Source: VEQN01 sp036405975
Lineage (GTDB): Bacteria; Patescibacteriota; Minisyncoccia; Phycocordibacterales; CAIZLB01
Assembly (NCBI GenBank): GCA_036405975.1
Contig: DASWWM010000024.1
Coordinates: forward strand, 1 to 20,985
Length of the DNA stretch: 20,985 nucleotides
Reading direction: 5' to 3'
In this document: piece by piece, positions 20,111-20,985 of the stretch
Numbering within the stretch: the first letter of the stretch is position 1
How the letters are laid out: each line of letters begins with the position of its first letter
The notes under the pieces: generated by a model
Databases searched by the model: none
What the model was told of the DNA's origin: nothing
The model's input: the letters and a program-made list of their open reading frames with translations, nothing else
Made by a program: the position numbers and the translations under genes

Positions 20111-20917
20111 CTAGTTTATGAGAGTCGCCTCGATGCACATGAAAAGAGGAATCTCCTTTCGTGCGGCGTCCTCCGCCTTCGCCTTCGGCCCTGGCTGGCT
20201 CTTCTTGTGCGAAGACCATTCCTCGATCCGGGTAACTGCGAATCCGTGTTTTGTAAGCCATTTTACGAATACCTGAAGCGGCCGATGATACGAGATCGTG
20301 AACTGCTTCTTTCCTTCTCCCTGCTTCGTGCCGGGATTCATATCGATCTTGATCATCGCTTCATTGAGGTACTGGTACACGACTCGTCCCTGCTTGCCGA
20401 CATTCGGGTCATGCTCCTTGCGAGCGACGTCATTATTGAAATGCCAATCAGATCCCTGAGGAACTCGGAATGACGGATGGTTGAGAACAAGCACAAGCTT
20501 GCCGCCCTTTGTAATTGCCCGTGCAGCCTCCTTAAACATTCCATCAAGCTCCTTGATGTTCTGGGCGGCGAGAACGCAGGTCGCCTTGTCGATGCTGCCG
20601 GCAGGAAGAAACGAAAGGTCATGGGCTGGCTTCACATAGAATGAGGCATTCTTGATTCCTTCTCCGGCAAATCTCCTCTGTGCCTTGCCCACAAGCTCCC
20701 CGGAGATGTCGGATGCAAATACTTTTGACGCATTTCGGGCAAATCGCTCAGTGAAGAATCCCTGGCCGCAGGCAATGTCGAGCATCGTATCGCTCTTCTT
20801 CGGATCGAGGATCCTGAGCAGGTTTGGAAGGATTACCGCCTTCTGATATGAGTCGTCCGAGTCGAGGTACTCGTCGTACCAGTCAGCTACTTTTCCCCAA
20901 GAGGTGTCATGTTTCAT
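20111..20917 (-). CDS. Class I SAM-dependent methyltransferase
   Basis: A 268-residue protein from the ATG at 20917. SAM-binding motif I is MLDIACGQGFFTERFA (45-60), followed by the acidic end of strand 2 (ASDIS, Asp70) and a later ACxLAAQNIKELDG region typical of UbiE/Methyltransf_11 proteins. NHPSFRVPQ (146-154) after strand 5 is distinctive, and the C-terminus carries a Lys-rich loop (HKKSQPGPKAKAED) before the last strand. The substrate is unknown; a small molecule or lipid is typical of the family. Starts at 20923 (ATG) and 20935 (TTG) are in frame, but 20917 is favoured by an extended -10 (TGGTACTGT) that places +1 at that ATG. murF follows after 3 nt, suggesting an operon. Confidence 0.88.
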   Translation of the reverse strand: MKHDTSWGKVADWYDEYLDSDDSYQKAVILPNLLRILDPKKSDTMLDIACGQGFFTERFARNASKVFASDISGELVGKAQRRFAGEGIKNASFYVKPAHDLSFLPAGSIDKATCVLAAQNIKELDGMFKEAARAITKGGKLVLVLNHPSFRVPQGSDWHFNNDVARKEHDPNVGKQGRVVYQYLNEAMIKIDMNPGTKQGEGKKQFTISYHRPLQVFVKWLTKHGFAVTRIEEWSSHKKSQPGPKAKAEDAARKEIPLFMCIEATLIN

Positions 20918-20923
20918 CGGCAT

Positions 20924-20932
20924 ACAGTACCA
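20924..20932 (-). promoter_or_regulatory. Possible extended -10 of the methyltransferase-murF operon
   Basis: On the minus strand TGG followed by TACTGT (20924-20929) predicts +1 at 20917, the A of the ATG. The -35 position reads TTATGA and is weak. Confidence 0.35.
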
Positions 20933-20935
20933 CAA

Positions 20936-20985
20936 AATTCATGATTTCATAAGGGCACCCTTTTTTCCCAGCCCTGAACGAAAAG
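20936..20985. other. Window edge, no gene assigned
   Basis: Fifty bases upstream of the methyltransferase. All three minus-strand frames are open for 12-25 codons from the edge, so one may be the end of an upstream gene. I cannot tell which. Confidence 0.3.

Noticed and set aside
19305..20114. Plus-strand frame of 269 codons.
   Set aside because: It lies antisense to murF, whose ligase motifs are unambiguous.

Overview
The window looks like a piece of chromosome from a Candidate Phyla Radiation (Patescibacteria, Parcubacteria/Paceibacteria-like) bacterium. This is inferred from gene content and style, not from a search. The signs are compact genes with short intergenic gaps, a Gram-positive-like envelope set (sortase, PKD and CARDB surface proteins, lipoproteins, L,D-transpeptidase), many small unrecognised proteins, and a strong preference for the arginine codon CGA in the core genes.

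Layout. 1-1223 (minus strand): partial rpmF (ribosomal protein L32), a 49-residue very basic protein with a consensus promoter and a perfect Shine-Dalgarno site, and rnhB (RNase HII). 1331-4858 (plus): dnaE, ending in a strong terminator. 4935-5630 (minus): a 231-residue protein of unknown function, preceded by a roughly 180-nt leader that is predicted to fold strongly. 5941-8466 (plus): thrS (lacking the TGS domain) and ung, probably one transcript. 8613-16234: an envelope island holding a PKD surface protein with a sortase-like sorting signal, two lipoproteins, an L,D-transpeptidase, a sortase, a CARDB protein and two small two-helix membrane proteins. 16362-20917 (minus): gyrB, murF and a class I methyltransferase, with murF and the methyltransferase 3 nt apart. 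No rRNA, tRNA, CRISPR array, insertion sequence or integrase was seen.

How the genes work together. Housekeeping replication, repair and translation genes (dnaE, gyrB, rnhB, ung, thrS, rpmF) flank a surface-building set. The sortase and the PKD protein are plausible enzyme and substrate. The sortase is divergent from the CARDB protein, and their two -35 boxes sit on the same palindrome. A lipoprotein and the L,D-transpeptidase are likewise divergent from back-to-back promoters in an inverted repeat.

The most notable signals are regulatory. (1) Seven genes have a recognisable -10 box placed so that transcription would start 0-4 nt before the start codon, suggesting that leaderless mRNAs are common. 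(2) Other genes have 65-180-nt leaders, several with strong predicted RNA structure. (3) Two pairs of divergent envelope promoters are built on palindromic -35 elements. (4) Genes fall into CGA-rich and CGA-poor classes. All promoters and structures were found by eye; none has experimental support here.
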